Positions 22,601 through 34,516 are shown, counted from the stretch's first letter. The stretch is 64,000 bases of DNA from Zoroaster sp. YZ-2022 (GCA_029582265.1 CM055822.1:40880036-40944035); one strand, 5' to 3'. Made by a program: numbers and translations. Notes: a model not told the origin generated them from the sequence alone.

Positions 22601-22870
22601 CGAGTCATGCTTCCAAAAGTGTCAGAGGTTACATTATTGTTGTCTCTCGCTTGATCATTGACCGACCATAGCGGTTAGTTTTACTAAGAAACAACCAAAT
22701 ATTAAGAAAGAAAACACCTCCAAAAACCTCACTAGCAAAAAGTAAGTGACACTAAAAACACACTATAATAATCTATTAATCAGAAGTAACACACAGGCAA
22801 GCAATAAAATGGCAGAGGGGGACTTAACCCGCTAAAATAATCAGAGCTCGAGGTGTGCAACACCTACCCT

Positions 22871-24100
22871 GAAAGAAAGAAAGAAAGAACAATTTTTTTT
22901 TTTAACTTTTCAAGTGATTACTTTATTGTCACAAGAAAAACTATGTACAGGGAGTAATTACAAAGTTAAAAACTAAATAACAAAGGTAGTATTAATGTAT
23001 GAAATAGTAAGCAAAACTTTACAATTCAATGAACAAGCAAAATACTATGATATATGTGATGGTGATCTATAAATCAAAAGTAAGTAACCACCTGGTATTG
23101 GTCATGACCCACCAGGGCGGGCAACTACCAAAATCAGGGGACCGTTAGAAGAAGGGAGGACGATACAAAACTAGTCAGAAAAAAGCAAGATAATTTATAC
23201 AACGAAAGGTAAATTAATTAGATAAACTATTTAATTTTGTTGTCGATAATTTCTAAGATAGTACTATTAGGACACCATTTCTGGACAAAGAGGTGGAGAT
23301 TGTTGCAGAGAGTGTAGTAGTGAAATTCAAATGTGATTTTAGTTTTGATACGACGTTTCTATACGATGACGGGGTCGACAGACTCGTGATTGGAATACAT
23401 CCAGTAGATAGTGGATTTTAAACTAATTATTAAGTAGTTGGCGAGATGAACGAATCTCGGTCGATTCTTGGCACACGTTATAAGACACCAATAGTGATCG
23501 AAAGTCAGTTTTATATCAGGAAAAAAATTATTGAGGAGGTCGAGGGAGGTCTGGATGGCTGGACACGTGATAAAGAGGTGCAGAAGTGTTCCCCTTTCCC
23601 CACACCAGCCGCAGTATGATGAGTATAAAGGATCGATGTGATGTAGAACTGTCAGAGATTGAATAACTTTGTGGAGTAAACGAAACTGTATGTCGCCTTC
23701 CTTTTTGGATATTGGAAGGCGGTAAATTTCTTTCCATTGGATGGTAGGCATAGGTTCTGGAAAGATGTCTTGCCAACGAGGTTGTTGAGATACTGGCAAT
23801 TAAGGAATTCAGTTCGAAATTGAAGATTCTGTACATGTAGTTTGAAGGAGCCGTGTTGCCGTTGATGTCTGAGGGTATTATGAAGTCCAGGAAAGGGTCT
23901 GGAAAAGCGGGGAAGCCGTCTGGCGGAGCTCGGTGGGAAGAAACTAAACCATGAATGTTGAACGAAAGTGGCATGAGTTGTTGAAGACGCTGTTGAATTT
24001 TGTTGAGCCATTCTCCTGTAGAAAGGTTTATTAAATGTCCGATTAATGTTATATCGTGTGCCAAGAGTCGAGGAGAGAGGTGCGTTTCATCATGGAAGTC
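22871..24100 (-). mobile_element. LINE B, 5'-truncated Tx1-like copy (ORF2 C-terminus)
   Basis: Minus-strand frames at 23359-23799 and 23528-24064 match the last quarter of LINE A ORF2: SKKEGDIQFRLLHKVIQSL, HHIDPLYSSYCGWCGERG and LLHLFITCPAIQTSL. About 480 bases of 3' untranslated sequence follow to the (GAAA)4 border at 22871. 5' truncation is usual for LINE insertions. Its 3' border is the 5' border of LINE A, so the two copies sit head to tail. Confidence 0.75.
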
Positions 24101-24104
24101 GGTG

Positions 24105-25745
24105 TCCTGGATAAGATAAGCTTAATACATCTAAGGCTTGTCACCCTGAAGACTGCCCAACAAGGCTTCTCAGAGAATTTGCTTACGAATTGGTAGAACC
24201 TCTCACTAAAATGTTTAACTCATGTCTAAGCTCTGGAATATTTCCCAACATCTGGAAAAATGCATCAGTTTGCCGTGTACCTAAGTCCACTCATGTGGAT
24301 AGTTTTGATCAACTCCGCCCATATCCATAACATCTGTGATTGCTAGTATTTATTAAGGTTTCTTGGCAGATTGGGTGATGAATGATATCAGACATAAAAT
24401 TGACCCACACCAATTTGGTAATATGAAAGGCAGTTCAATTGACCATTAACTTGTAAATATGCTTGATGCTATCCACAAAGGTTTGGACAAACCGGGAAAC
24501 TCTGTCAACTTATGTGCAGTTGATTTTAGTAAAGCCTTTGATCACATTAACCATACAACTGCAATTGAAAAACTGATTCACCTTGGTATTAATCGAGCTA
24601 TCTTACCAACAATATGTAGTTTTTTTTATCACATCGCTCTCAAATTGTTCGTTATCGTGGTTTTAGTTCATCCTCACTTAACCTTACTTGTGGTGTACCT
24701 CAAGGTACAAAACTTGGACCGATTATTTTCTTAGCTATGGTTAATGATGCTGCCATTACACTCGATAACCGCTGGAAATATGTTGATGACCTCAGCTTGG
24801 CTGAAATTGTAACCAAACGTGAGCCATCAGCTATGCAGTCACACATCAATGCACTTATGGAATGGTGTTTATTAAATGATATGAAACCAAACCCAGGGAA
24901 ATGTAAAGCCATGCAGATCTCTTTCCTTCATAACCCGCCACCTCCTCTGTCTCTCCAAATCAGCGATGCTGAACTTGAGGTTGTTTCATCCATGAAACTT
25001 CTAGGAGTAACAATTCAAAATAACCTTAAATGGGATCAACAAGTTCAACAACTCATTACCAATGGCTCACGTAGACTTTACATCCTCAGCAGGCTGAGGA
25101 AAAATGGAGTTAAACCTAACGATCTCATTTTAATTTATAAATTGTATATTTTACCCATTCTTGAATTTGGTGCGGTAGTGTGGTCTTCGGGACTAACCCT
25201 GGCTCAAGTTCGTAGTTTAGAGCGTGTCCAGAAACGAGCACTCCGCATAATTGTCTATCCAAATGTCTTGCCTTACAGTGACCTTCTTAGTTCACTTAAT
25301 ATTTTGTCACTCTCAGAAAGACGTAATCAGCTTGTCACTAAATTTGCCCACAACTTGCTCACCTCCAAAAGACACCGTCACATGTTACCACCAAATCGAC
25401 AATCTAGATGTAATCATAATGTTAGAAACTCAAACAATCTTACGATGCCCAAAATACACACCCAAAGATACAAACAATCCCCTGTTCCCTCCATGATTAG
25501 GTTGATCAACTCTCAGTAATTTTTAATTACTCTTGTATTGTCACAACCTTGTTTTTAGTTTTACTTTGTATTGTGCTTTTAATGCTCAATCTAATTTGTA
25601 ATGTTTTCTATGGAAATGTTTTTAATAAATTATTTACCTTTCTAGATGTTCTTCTTAGGTACTGTACATTTTTACTGTAAACCAAATATTTTTAGTCCTC
25701 GGACTTTTTGTTTGGTGTTTTTTAAATAAACCAGAAAAAAAACAT
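24105..25745 (+). mobile_element. LINE D, 5'-truncated CR1/L2-like retrotransposon
   Basis: Begins inside the RT domain (TRLLREFAYELVEPLTKMF, then SGIFPNIWKNASV). It passes through VDFSKAFDHINH, a broken GVPQGTKLG and KYVDDLSLAE, and ends in an A-rich tail (AACCAGAAAAAAAA) at 25745. Stops lie around 24330-24450 and a shift near 24650-24735. Confidence 0.75.
24737..25519 (+). pseudogene. LINE D reverse transcriptase, C-terminal part
   Basis: A 260-codon frame with the catalytic KYVDDLSLAE box, MKPNPGKCKAMQISF, LLGVTIQNNLKWDQQVQ and the thumb region SRRLYILSRLRKNGVK with YKLYILPILEFGAVVWSS, ending near VPSMIRLINSQ. The YVDD box is intact, but the upstream palm sequence is in other frames with stops. 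This is a dead fragment of an RT that would copy LINE RNA at its target. Confidence 0.75.
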
Positions 25746-26905
25746 ACAGGAAGGGAATGACTATATTTAAAGTTTGTTCTCCTTTATTTTCTCTATAGAC
25801 ATTTGAAATTTTGTTTTACATTTGTTTTGCTTGTTAGTCTACTTGTTTGTTTTATTCCCTCTGTCTGACTCATCGCTTTTCACTAATCTCATAATCTCTT
25901 CTTCCAGCCAAAAACTCAAGGTAGTTCTATCAAGCATTCATTGTGTACTCCCTTCTTTATCTGATCCCAGGAGCAGACCCTGACTTTATTTTCTGTACAT
26001 TTTTCTTTTGTGTTCATTTCACAGCTGACTATCTTCTGCTCACTCTTGTGTTCCTGTATTGATGTTTGTTTGTATTCTGTCTCATTTTGCCTTTGAGAAA
26101 AAACCTGCTAGGTTCGAAACGTAAGGCCAATAACCATTATTTGTGCATTTATATGACAGGTCCTTTAGATAAGCAGTTTGCAACAGCTTACCTGTAAAAT
26201 ATGCCTAAAGTGCACCCCTACGCTGAAAATCCCAAATCCCCTCAGTTACGCGACTCTCCCCCCCCCCCCCATCCCCTCAACAGATGTTTGTGTTACAGCC
26301 AGCAATTCCGTCAGCTATGTCATTTACGATTTTCGCGAGGTCCAGAAATTTATAGAACTCGAACAAGGTTACACTGGATATTTGCAACAACAACAATTAA
26401 CAAAATGGTTTATGACAGTGTGTAAATCAACCTTTACACAATGATCGGAAATAATCTAAATTACACATTAAAACGGCACTCCTTTCTTTTCAAGCACTCA
26501 GAGGCTATCTGCTTGAAACTTCTCACAGTCACAGTTCGATTATTGACTAGCTTGGTGATTTCAATGGGTGAGTATACGGTGATTTCCAAACATGCACAAA
26601 AATCACTAAATCTGTCCATAAGTTCAAAAACGTCCAAAATAAGAGTCTCTTATGGACGACTCACCATGAAACTCACGGTCAGATGGGAAATATTCAACTG
26701 TCTGACGTCGGCAACACATATCTTAACACAGCCGTTAATTTTGTGAAGAGGTGTCCCACTTTTATCTTCTAGCAAATTCTAAACTTGCGTGTACAATTAA
26801 TCTTTCTCAGAAAAAAAACTGTTTTTTATACATTACGTCACCACTGAAAGAAAGTACCAGAAACTTCTCTACGCAAGTTTCATTTAAAAGTTGTCTGCTA
26901 ATTAA
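25746..26905. other. intron or intergenic, no gene recognised
   Basis: A TC-rich stretch 25780-26090 resembles LINE 3' untranslated DNA, ending in GGTTCGAAACGTAAGG. A phrase at 26540-26570 (GACTAGCTTGGTGATTTCAAT) recurs at 40930-40955. I looked here for a counterpart of the gene C PAN exon and did not find one. Confidence 0.35.
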
Positions 26906-27184
26906 AGGTACTTACATAACATTTGGCTTACATAACATTTGGCTTACATAACATTTGACTTACATAACATTTGACTTGCATAACATTTGGCTTGCATAAC
27001 ATTTGGCTTACATAACATTTGGCTTACATAACATTTGGCTTACATAACATTTGGCTTACATAACATTTGGCTTACATAACATTTGGCTTACATAACATTT
27101 GGCTTACATAACATTTGGCTTACATAACATTTGGCTTACATAACATTTGGCTTACATAACATTTGGCTTACATAACATTTGGCT
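26906..27184. repeat. 16-bp minisatellite (about 17 copies)
   Basis: Uninterrupted copies of CTTACATAACATTTGG with only A/G changes in a few units (TTTGAC, TTGCAT). It ends about 40 bases before the acceptor of the gene B exon at 27224, inside the intron. The corresponding place before the gene C exon (60122) has no such array, so it expanded after the genes separated. Confidence 0.9.
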
Positions 27185-27223
27185 AAGAGTTTCAAATTAC
27201 AGTGCCCTTATTTTTCTTTCCAG

Positions 27224-27387
27224 ATTCTGAATGGCAACTAGTTTTCAAAGGGATGGCAGGGAAAGGAGATCAACTCTACGATATGTGGACAAACTTGACC
27301 TGGAACGAAGATCTGGAGGTCAAGGGAAATTTTCGAAACAAAACAGTGTTTGAGGCTTGGAGCAGCGGGCAGCTGAACATTAAACGA
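27224..27387 (+). CDS. gene B, WQLVFKG-domain exon
   Basis: The acceptor TTTCTTTCCAG precedes ATTCTGAATGG and the donor is CGA|GTAAGT. It begins after one base of a codon (phase 1) and ends in phase 0. The peptide is SEWQLVFKGMAGKGDQLYD, MWTNLTWNEDLEVKG, then NFRNKTVFEAW and LNIKR. It opens the conserved C-terminal domain of the family, and NLT is a possible N-glycosylation site. The gene C exon at 60122-60285 is identical for the first 108 bases. It splices in phase to the exon at 31869. No upstream exon of gene B was found between 3 and 27 kb. Confidence 0.75.
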
Positions 27388-28197
27388 GTAAGTCAACTAT
27401 GTCTTTGCTGTCATTATTTTTAGTCACGTTAAATGTTCAGTCCCGATCCCGTCACGACATCTTACCTTCAGTGATTACAATTACTTAAGCAATTTACAAT
27501 TACAGGTGATTTAAAAAATGGACTTCCGTGTACTGTTCAAGAATCGATTCCAAGCATTTATGCCCAAAATCGTGTTTTTGTTTGTAATAAATTAATTACT
27601 AGTCAGAGTGGCTTTAATAAATTTTGTTGTCACAGAAATTAAGTTTGCATGAAGGTACAGACTTGGTTACGGTACAAATTGTTTTGGATAATTTGGACGG
27701 GGGAAAATGGTACAAATTCATTTGAATAAGGACTTTCGCGAGTACTAATAATATAGGATTCAAAGAATTGTTTCCAACTCGGTTTTTCCAAACTAATTGG
27801 ACTGGCATGTATTAATGGCAACATTATTGTCGTCGCGGAACGTAAGTATGCATGCATGTATACTCTTGGGGTCGGTATACAAATATTAACATATTTTGGA
27901 AAGGAAACGGGTACAATTAACTCGTTTGAATAAGGCAAAAATGTTTGTCATGGAAATTACTCATGGTTACGGTATAAATCACCATGATAACTCAGATCCT
28001 GCATGCGATGTTTTTTTTCTTCTGCAGTTAAGAATCGCCACTGTACGCTCACATAATTATATATGCATTTGTGTTCTAAAAATTATAAGATAATGGCAAT
28101 TCTTTAGTTCAGAAATCATATTTTATCCTGGCTTTATGAAATACTCAAAGCCGCACAATCATGTTCCATCCACGTACCAAAGCGAAATGCACAGTAT
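27388..28197 (+). other. gene B intron, left part
   Basis: Intron sequence homologous to the gene C intron after 60285. For instance 27700-27760 matches 61090-61160 (GGACTTTCGCGAGTACTAATAA) and 27940-28080 matches 61415-61545. The gene C version lacks the piggyBac element that interrupts this intron at 28198. Confidence 0.6.
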
Positions 28198-30610
28198 CCC
28201 TTTCAACCCCATTGTGCCATATTGGCTCAATATTGTATATCTCTTGGGTACTGTGGTGTTCTTTTGGCACGCGAAAACAATTCTCATTTGTTCCCGGCGA
28301 GCCCCTGTGGCACGTTGGTAACACTTGGTTTTAGGAAAATGTCAATAGCGCCCTCAATTGACAAGTATTGTCTGATTGGCTGAAAAAGGACGCCCGCGAG
28401 CTTTTGCATGCTATTGATAGCTGTGGACGCCGATCGAAGTGCACAAATTTTGGAAGAAATATTCGCAGACAGTGGGTCAGACATGTCTTTTGACGAGGAT
28501 TCTACACCGCAGTCGGATGATAGTGAAGAGGAATGCGTCCCGACATCATCATCATCATCGGAAAAGCCAAACTACCGGTCTGGTTGGTGTGAAACTAACG
28601 CATACACGAAGAAACCCATGCAATTCAGTGGAAACAGGGGAACTACTGAAGATTTGAGTAACTGTACACCTTTCCAAATTTTTCAACTGTACTTCTGTCA
28701 AGCGACCTGGGAGCTGATGGTGACGGAGACAAATCGATATGCTGAGCAAACTTTGCCTGCAAACCCACCCAATCGTCAGTCTGCTTGGACTCCAACTAAT
28801 ATTCCCGAAATGATGGCATTTCGTGGCAGTATTACTTTGCATGGGCATCAACAAAAGGCCTCGATACAGCATGCACTGGTCCATGTCAGATGTCCTTCGA
28901 AGTCCGGTATATCCGTCATCTATGTCCCGCAACAGATTCACTGCAATCCTTAGATTTTTTCACCTAGCCAACAACAGAGCTCAAGTCGACAGCCCTTCCG
29001 ACAAACTGGCAAAACTTCGCCCTTTACTCGACATTGTACTGCCAACCTTTCTCAAAATATACAGCCCTGGACGAAACCTCTCACCAGACGAGAGTATGGT
29101 GAAGTTTAGCTTTAAGCAGTACTTACCGCGAAAGGCCAACAAGTGGGGACTGAAATGCTTCTCTTTAAATGAGTCCGAATCCGGGTATACGTGTGCTTGG
29201 AAGATGTTCACAGGGTCTCGGCCAAGCACAGCAACAATTCAAATGCTGCAACCATGGCAACACACCATCCATCCGTTCTTCATGCACCAGGCCAGGTTGT
29301 CTTGGATCTAGTGAAAGGACTGGAATACAAGGGTCATGTCATTTACATGGATAATTGGTACGGTACAACAGCCCAGCTCTGGTCTCCAAGTTATCACAGC
29401 TAGGATTTGGAGTTTGTGGGATTGTGCGCTACACCACACAAGGAATTCCTGATTTTGCTCATCCCAAAAAAGTTCCCAATGAAAAAAACATAAGACCCCC
29501 GGTTTTATACAAAGGCAGGCCAACTTTGCGTCGACTGGCAAGACACAAAGCGTGTAACTCTCTTGACAAATTACGGGAATTGCAGTGTCACCACTAAGCA
29601 GATTCGTAGTAAAAAACAGTTTAACCTGACATCGCGAGATTAAAAAACCTTCTGTAGTTTGCGATTACAATAAATACATGGGAGGAACTGATCTGGCAGC
29701 ACAAATTGTGCAGTATTACTCTCATCCGCACAGAACAATGAAATGGTGAAAAAGAGTATTCGTAAACATTCTTGACATCTGTTTTCTGAATGCTACTGTG
29801 GTTACAACACCATACCTACAAACCATCACCTTTCCAATTTGGATTTTAGGGTACAGGTCATCGAAGGACTTTTATCCACCTGGAAGTACAACCCCGTACA
29901 GCATGCAAGCCAACTTCCATGTGGTTCCAGGCCCTTTTCATGTCAACACTATTCTGGAAAAATGTCTCCAGCAAAAAACGTGACTGTGTTGTTTGCAGTA
30001 CTAGGGCAAAGAGAACACAAACGCGTATGATCTGTAAACAGTGTAATAAGCCAATGTGTGTTGTTTCCTGTTTTGAGAATTTTCATACCCAATGATCTAT
30101 CTGTGCCCAACTACTTTTGGTTGTATACATGTGATTTCATTTAATTCCACCCTCCCCCCACTTCAATGTTGATGTGATGCACGCACACCGCAAGCCCAGA
30201 TTTTCCAACATTGAACGGGGGGGGGGGGGGGGGGGGGGAGGGTTCAAGCCTGGGTTCAAGTCCCCGTTCAGTCTTTTTTGCTCAAACAAAATAGATTAAA
30301 AAATTGTACAGTCAGTTTCCTTTCTGTATAAGTCACATAATACTTAATAAACCCCAATAACAGTGTTTTGCCATTTTAATGTAGGTCAACATAATTGGTA
30401 TTTTATTATAAATTTATTTTCATGGCTCTGAGAGTAATTCATTATGACACCTATGTTAACAATAGAGAAATTGCCTTGCATTGCATCAACATGTGAGGGC
30501 GCTATACAATGAAACTTGCCAGAAGTCATGTGGTAACCAAGTAGACATGAAAAAGAAATGAGTGTGGTACCCAAGGCATAATTGAAAAATTGGTCTTGGT
30601 ACTGAAAGGG
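28198..30610 (+). mobile_element. piggyBac transposon, decayed
   Basis: Ends are CCCTTTCA (28198) and TGAAAGGG (to 30610), flanked by GTAT and TTAT, degenerate forms of the TTAA target. Subterminal CTTGGGTACTGTGGTG on the left pairs with the CTTGGGTACCACAC motif near the right end. The single gene inside is a piggyBac transposase pseudogene. A run of about 20 G and a SINE-free 3' region complete the element. It interrupts an intron of gene B. Confidence 0.75.
28408..30095 (+). pseudogene. piggyBac transposase, frameshifted
   Basis: An acidic N-terminus (EEIFADSGSDMSFDED) leads into FQLYFCQATWELMV, then in a second frame SMSRNRFTAILRFFHLANN, LAKLRPLLDIVLPTF and SPDESMVKFSF with the first catalytic Asp. 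Further frames carry GHVIYMDNWYG (second Asp) and YNKYMGGTDLAAQ (third Asp). The end is a Cys-rich finger (RDCVVCSTRAK, then CKQCNKPMCVVSC) before TGA at 30093-30095. All hallmark residues survive but at least four shifts or stops break the gene. The protein would cut and paste at TTAA. Confidence 0.85.
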
Positions 30611-30633
30611 TTATACTAGGCCAGTTTATTCTC

Positions 30634-31145
30634 AAGTTTATTCTCAAGTTCTGGTGTTGCCAGCAGCAGGGTGTGGGTTCGAGCCCCGGTCGTGACACTT
30701 GTGTCCTTGAGCAAGGTACTTAACCATAATTGCTTCGTCCTTCGGATGGGACGTAAAGCCGTAGGTCCCGTGTGTTGTATAATGCACGTAAAGTGGATTG
30801 TCGTGCGGTCTAGCGCATTGAACTCAAGTTCTGGTGTTGCCAGCAACAGAGTGTGGGTTCGAGCCCCGGCCGTGACACCTGTGTCCTTGAGCAAGACACT
30901 TAACCATAATTGCTTCTCTCCACCCAGGGGTTAAATGGGTACCTGTGAAGGCAGAGATGGTTTGCTCTATATGCGCTAGAAATGGCAGCAATTGAGCTGT
31001 ATACTCCCCAGGGAGCTGAGATGGTTTCAGGAATGATTTATGAGCCTTATGAGCCTTATGAGCAGGGATAATAATATAATGCGCCTTGAGCGCCACTTAG
31101 TTGGTGGATACGTGCGCTATATAAATCTATACATTATTATTATTA
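30634..31145 (+). mobile_element. tRNA-derived SINE-2, two tandem heads, one complete copy
   Basis: CTCAAGTTCTGGTGTTGCC begins at about 30643 and again at 30823. Both heads carry GTGGGTTCGAGCCCC (a polymerase III B box) and TGAGCAAG-ACTTAACC. The second continues through CTCCCCAGGGAGCTGAG to GCGCTATATAAAT and an (ATT)n tail at 31133-31153. Another copy is at 40140-40470 on the minus strand. Confidence 0.7.
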
Positions 31146-31153
31146 TTATTATT

Positions 31154-31800
31154 AATTCGCAATAGTAGGCTACTATTAATTCACGTATGATTTGAGCTTT
31201 GGGTGTCCTAGTCTCGGCACAGCCTCCCTACTATACCACTGTTACTTCAGCACACGTTCTTGTTATTAACTGTATATACGGGTTTACCCCCAAACTCCAA
31301 ACCACACGTACCTCTTATCCACAATGTCTAAGATTGGTACCTCTACTAACTTCTCATCAAGCTAACAGCCTTATGTTATATTATAATTCGGTAATTTTGT
31401 AATCAGGTAATTAACAAACCACTAATTAATGTATATCATAATGTATATTGACACAAAAGGTTAAACAAATATGTAGTGTGTACATGTAATTTTATTAATT
31501 TACTGAATTGATGTTTATAGTTGTAATTTTTATATAGCAACATTTGATATTACATTTTTGGGGTCCGTTTTGTTTTGTAATTTAATTTAATTTTTGATCT
31601 AATTTCTTGACTTGGTTTAATTTTAATTTTAATTTGATTAACTTACTGAATTGATGTTTATAACTGTAATTTTACATGTAATAACGTTTAATCTTTTAGG
31701 TCTTTTTTTTGTTAAGCGCCCAGGAGCATGTTTCATGGATGGACGCTATATAAATGTTCATTATTATTATTATTATTATAACAATGTTGTATCTTCCCAT
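31154..31800 (+). repeat. probable LINE/SINE 3' tail sequences
   Basis: Two repeats of ATTTACTGAATTGATGTTTATA occur about 155 bases apart. The stretch ends GCGCCCAGGAGCATG, then ACGCTATATAAATG and (ATT)n. This is the usual end of a CR1-like family. The phrase near 31335-31410 also recurs at 50615-50690. There is no gene. Confidence 0.45.
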
Positions 31801-31868
31801 TAAGCAAACAATCACGGAGAAATAAGGATTTATTAACACAGAAATATACATATTTAACCTATATTCAG

Positions 31869-32022
31869 GTGAAGCTTTCTCTGTATGATCACACTGGGGT
31901 CAAAGCGAGTCAGACATCTTAAGCTTGTTCGATAAGGAGCGCCTTATGTCATCTCCATGGAATGACCTCATTTCGACAACGACTACAAATTACTTCTCTG
32001 TTGTTGGTGACGTTGATCGAGT
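31869..32022 (+). pseudogene. gene B, middle exon with one-base deletion
   Basis: Acceptor TATATTCAG, donor GTAAGT. The first frame reads VKLSLYDHTGVKASQ and stops at TAA. A frame offset by one base then reads SLFDKERLMSSPWNDL and TTTNYFSVVGDVDRV up to the donor. The exon is 154 bases, while 155 would keep the phase required by its neighbours, so one base has been lost. The continuity of both halves and the splice phases show a real exon now disabled, or an assembly error. It joins the exon at 32264 with phase 2. Confidence 0.65.
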
Positions 32023-32263
32023 GTAAGTAAAGGCCATTTTATACACGATTTTTCACTCAACGTGCCGAGTTCTCACGGAAACATTTGACATTGTTGGTAG
32101 ATCATTGTTCTCAGATTTGTCAACGTGGGGGAGGGGGGTTCTCTATATTTTGTATACGTCATGGCAACAAAACAATGGGAGAGCCAAGATAAATCATGAT
32201 ATTAGAGCTTCGGAACTTGGACTAACATTTCCCCTTTTTCCTCTTTTCGTAAAAACATTTCAG

Positions 32264-32435
32264 CACACGACGGTTCTTCGTCAATAAAGTATACACCATT
32301 TGTCCTGAGGACGTTGGGTGGCTGGTTGTAGTTGATGCATCACCATATTGCCCTTGGGAAAAGAGCAGTCATATATACCCTGTCATATATACAGCACAAC
32401 CACAGGCGCAGTCATCTGGAACGATGCTGTAAATG
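32264..32435 (+). pseudogene. gene B, penultimate exon with one-base deletion
   Basis: Acceptor AAACATTTCAG, donor GTAAAA. It parallels the gene A exon 1583-1752: TRRFFVNK, then GWLVVVDASPYCPWE. At TATATACAGC it has one base fewer than gene A (ACTATACAGC), after which the family peptide is only readable one frame over, up to the same phase-1 end. If the base were present it would join the terminal exon normally. Two independent one-base losses in gene B suggest a pseudogene. Confidence 0.65.
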
Positions 32436-33270
32436 GTAAAATATTAAACATTTATCGCTCGTGTTTTCCGCTGTTTTACCGGAAATTATCTGAAAATGTT
32501 GGTTTGATTCAAACATCGATAATTCTCATATTATCGATGAAGAATTTATGACGGGACGAGTCTAAATGCATGAGGGGCCATTTGTGATACCCCAGTGGTC
32601 CGGCTTAGGCTTTTCACAAATCGAGACAAAAGGAGTTCGGACAAAAGAATATTTAATATATTTTACCTTGGGTTGGGATAATAATATGTATGTTGTTTAG
32701 TTGTTTTGGTTTCTAAATATGGTGAAAGGTTATTGATATAATATTGATATTGCTTACAATCCCTCTTTAAATATTAGAACCTTTTTAAAGAGTCTGTGAA
32801 ATAAAACAAATTATTCGTAAAATTATGTCACAACAACGGTGTATCGGATAAATAACCGTAGCTTCAATATAGTTTCATAAGGTGCTTTGATTTTCCTACT
32901 CATAAACTGTCTAGATATCGAGCGGTGCACCACAAAAGCACCTCAGAATAAATGGCGCCATAATATATGCAAAGTAAAACAAGAAATTTTTAGTTTTAGT
33001 TCAAATGAGAAATACGGCAAAGATCACCTGGACATTTGTCCTCATAAAACAGAAGAAAGTCAAAATAAAGGAATCGAATCTTGTTAATGGGATTGAATTT
33101 TCAAAATTAAACAAATGGTCGAAGTTTTTTTATTTTTTATTTATTATTTTTTCATTTGAACATTGATAATTTTGGGTACCTTTCATTATGATTATGATTT
33201 TTCGTTGAAAAGAAATATAAATGTATACATTTAGTTTTATTTGTCTATTTCCATTTCAATTTGTTTGCAG

Positions 33271-33323
33271 CTGGAACGATAGGCAAGGCAGATTACTTGA
33301 CCATCCACGTTGATACTGAGTGA
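33271..33323 (+). CDS. gene B, terminal exon
   Basis: After TTTGTTTGCAG it reads GTIGKADYLTIHVDTE and stops at TGA (33321-33323). It is almost the same as the gene A terminal exon. Coding potential is intact, but the two upstream exons are shifted. Confidence 0.65.
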
Positions 33324-33808
33324 GGTAGGCCTAATGACCATAAACATACGATATTTCTAGTATCAGAGAATCTGCTGATGGTTAAATAATTACACAGATT
33401 ACAGAGCTAAGCCTTTTTTCATCGCCCCTCCCCAATTTGTCTTATAATGTTGATTCAATATTCACAATGTGAGACTTATAAATCATGTTGACAGCATTAA
33501 GTTCATTAATTTGATAGAATGATTACAGAAGCACGGTGGCGTGTCCAGAAGGTGGTATATAATTACCCAAATAAAATAGAGACAAAGAGGAAATTCACAA
33601 TATAACAAATATCAGCACTATATTGCTGAATGTAGTGGAGCTGGGGCACAAATTTTCAATCACGTGTGATTAAGATATCGAACTTTTTGTGAGATGCCCC
33701 CTCTCAAATTCTGGATTCGCCCCTAAAACTGTGAAATAATCCCAAATTCTTTAGAGTTTAATGGTCCACACCACAGCATCAGTAATACCTCAATCTTAAA
33801 ACATGTGC

Positions 33809-34236
33809 TTAAAGGGACAATGATCTTTTAAAAAAAATCCCGTCTCTTTAACTAACTCCACCTTGTTGACCAATTTGTCAATTTATGGTACCTTAAACTA
33901 AGATCAATTATTCCTACACTCATTTTTGTCACTACGGATAAAACATTATTTTGTACTAAAAATACAATCTGATTTAATAAGTCAACAGAGGTGAAGTGTC
34001 ACTAAATGGGATTGCACCATCGATCGTATTCACAGTCGACAGGGCGTGGAATCGGAGTGCTAGTTTTAGATTAACTCAGTGACTGAAAATAATATCCCCA
34101 CATGATAAGGTCATATTACCGTTGCTGCTGCATACATGAACCAGTAACTCAGTCACTGTAATTCATCTTAAACTAGTACACCAATTCCCTGTCCTGTTGA
34201 AAGCCTGCTCAGATTGTGATGATATTGTCCTTTTAA
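33809..34236. mobile_element. TTAA-flanked MITE, copy 1
   Basis: Flanked by TTAA on both sides, with ends AGGGACAATGATC and GATATTGTCCTT. Subterminal inverted repeats include CAGGGCGTGGAATC and CAGTGACTGAAAAT against complementary segments near 34150-34200. It has no coding content. The TTAA target suggests mobilisation by a piggyBac-type enzyme. Confidence 0.6.
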
Positions 34237-34516
34237 CAGGAAGGTTTAACTGCATTGTTAATGTTAGCAAAACTGCTTCTATGAGAATTCTTTACTCTCT
34301 TTGAATCAAAATAAACATTAAAGAACCATCCTGTAAATGTTTCAGCTTAGTATTTTAAAAGTAAACTTAATACTCTCCTTTTCCAGAAAGCTTGTGTATC
34401 TTATATTTATTGTAATTTTAGTGATTACTTAATAATTAATGCTTGTATTGACAAACCAATGTTATCACGTACTGTTATCTTAATGCTTGTTGATGTAATT
34501 TGATTTCAGCATATTA

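Larger units (their letters stand above)
17521..22870 (-). mobile_element. LINE A, Tx1-like non-LTR retrotransposon, nearly full length
   Basis: It reads on the minus strand from about 22870 (5') to 17521 (3'). It has an ORF1 with a zinc knuckle, then an ORF2 with endonuclease, reverse transcriptase and a C-terminal Cys/His motif. The 3' end abuts (GAAA)3 on the plus strand. The 5' end abuts the (GAAA)4 that forms the 3' border of LINE B. Clade naming rests on the two-ORF layout, the ORF1 knuckle and the RT C-terminal segment. Numerous frameshifts make it inactive. Confidence 0.75.

Noticed and set aside
26906..27184. Possible CRISPR-like array
   Set aside because: The repeats are contiguous 16-bp units without unique spacers, in a eukaryotic intron.
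30671..31096. Several 70-92-codon frames such as RAPVVTLVSLSK
   Set aside because: All fall inside the SINE-2 copies and reflect repeat sequence.
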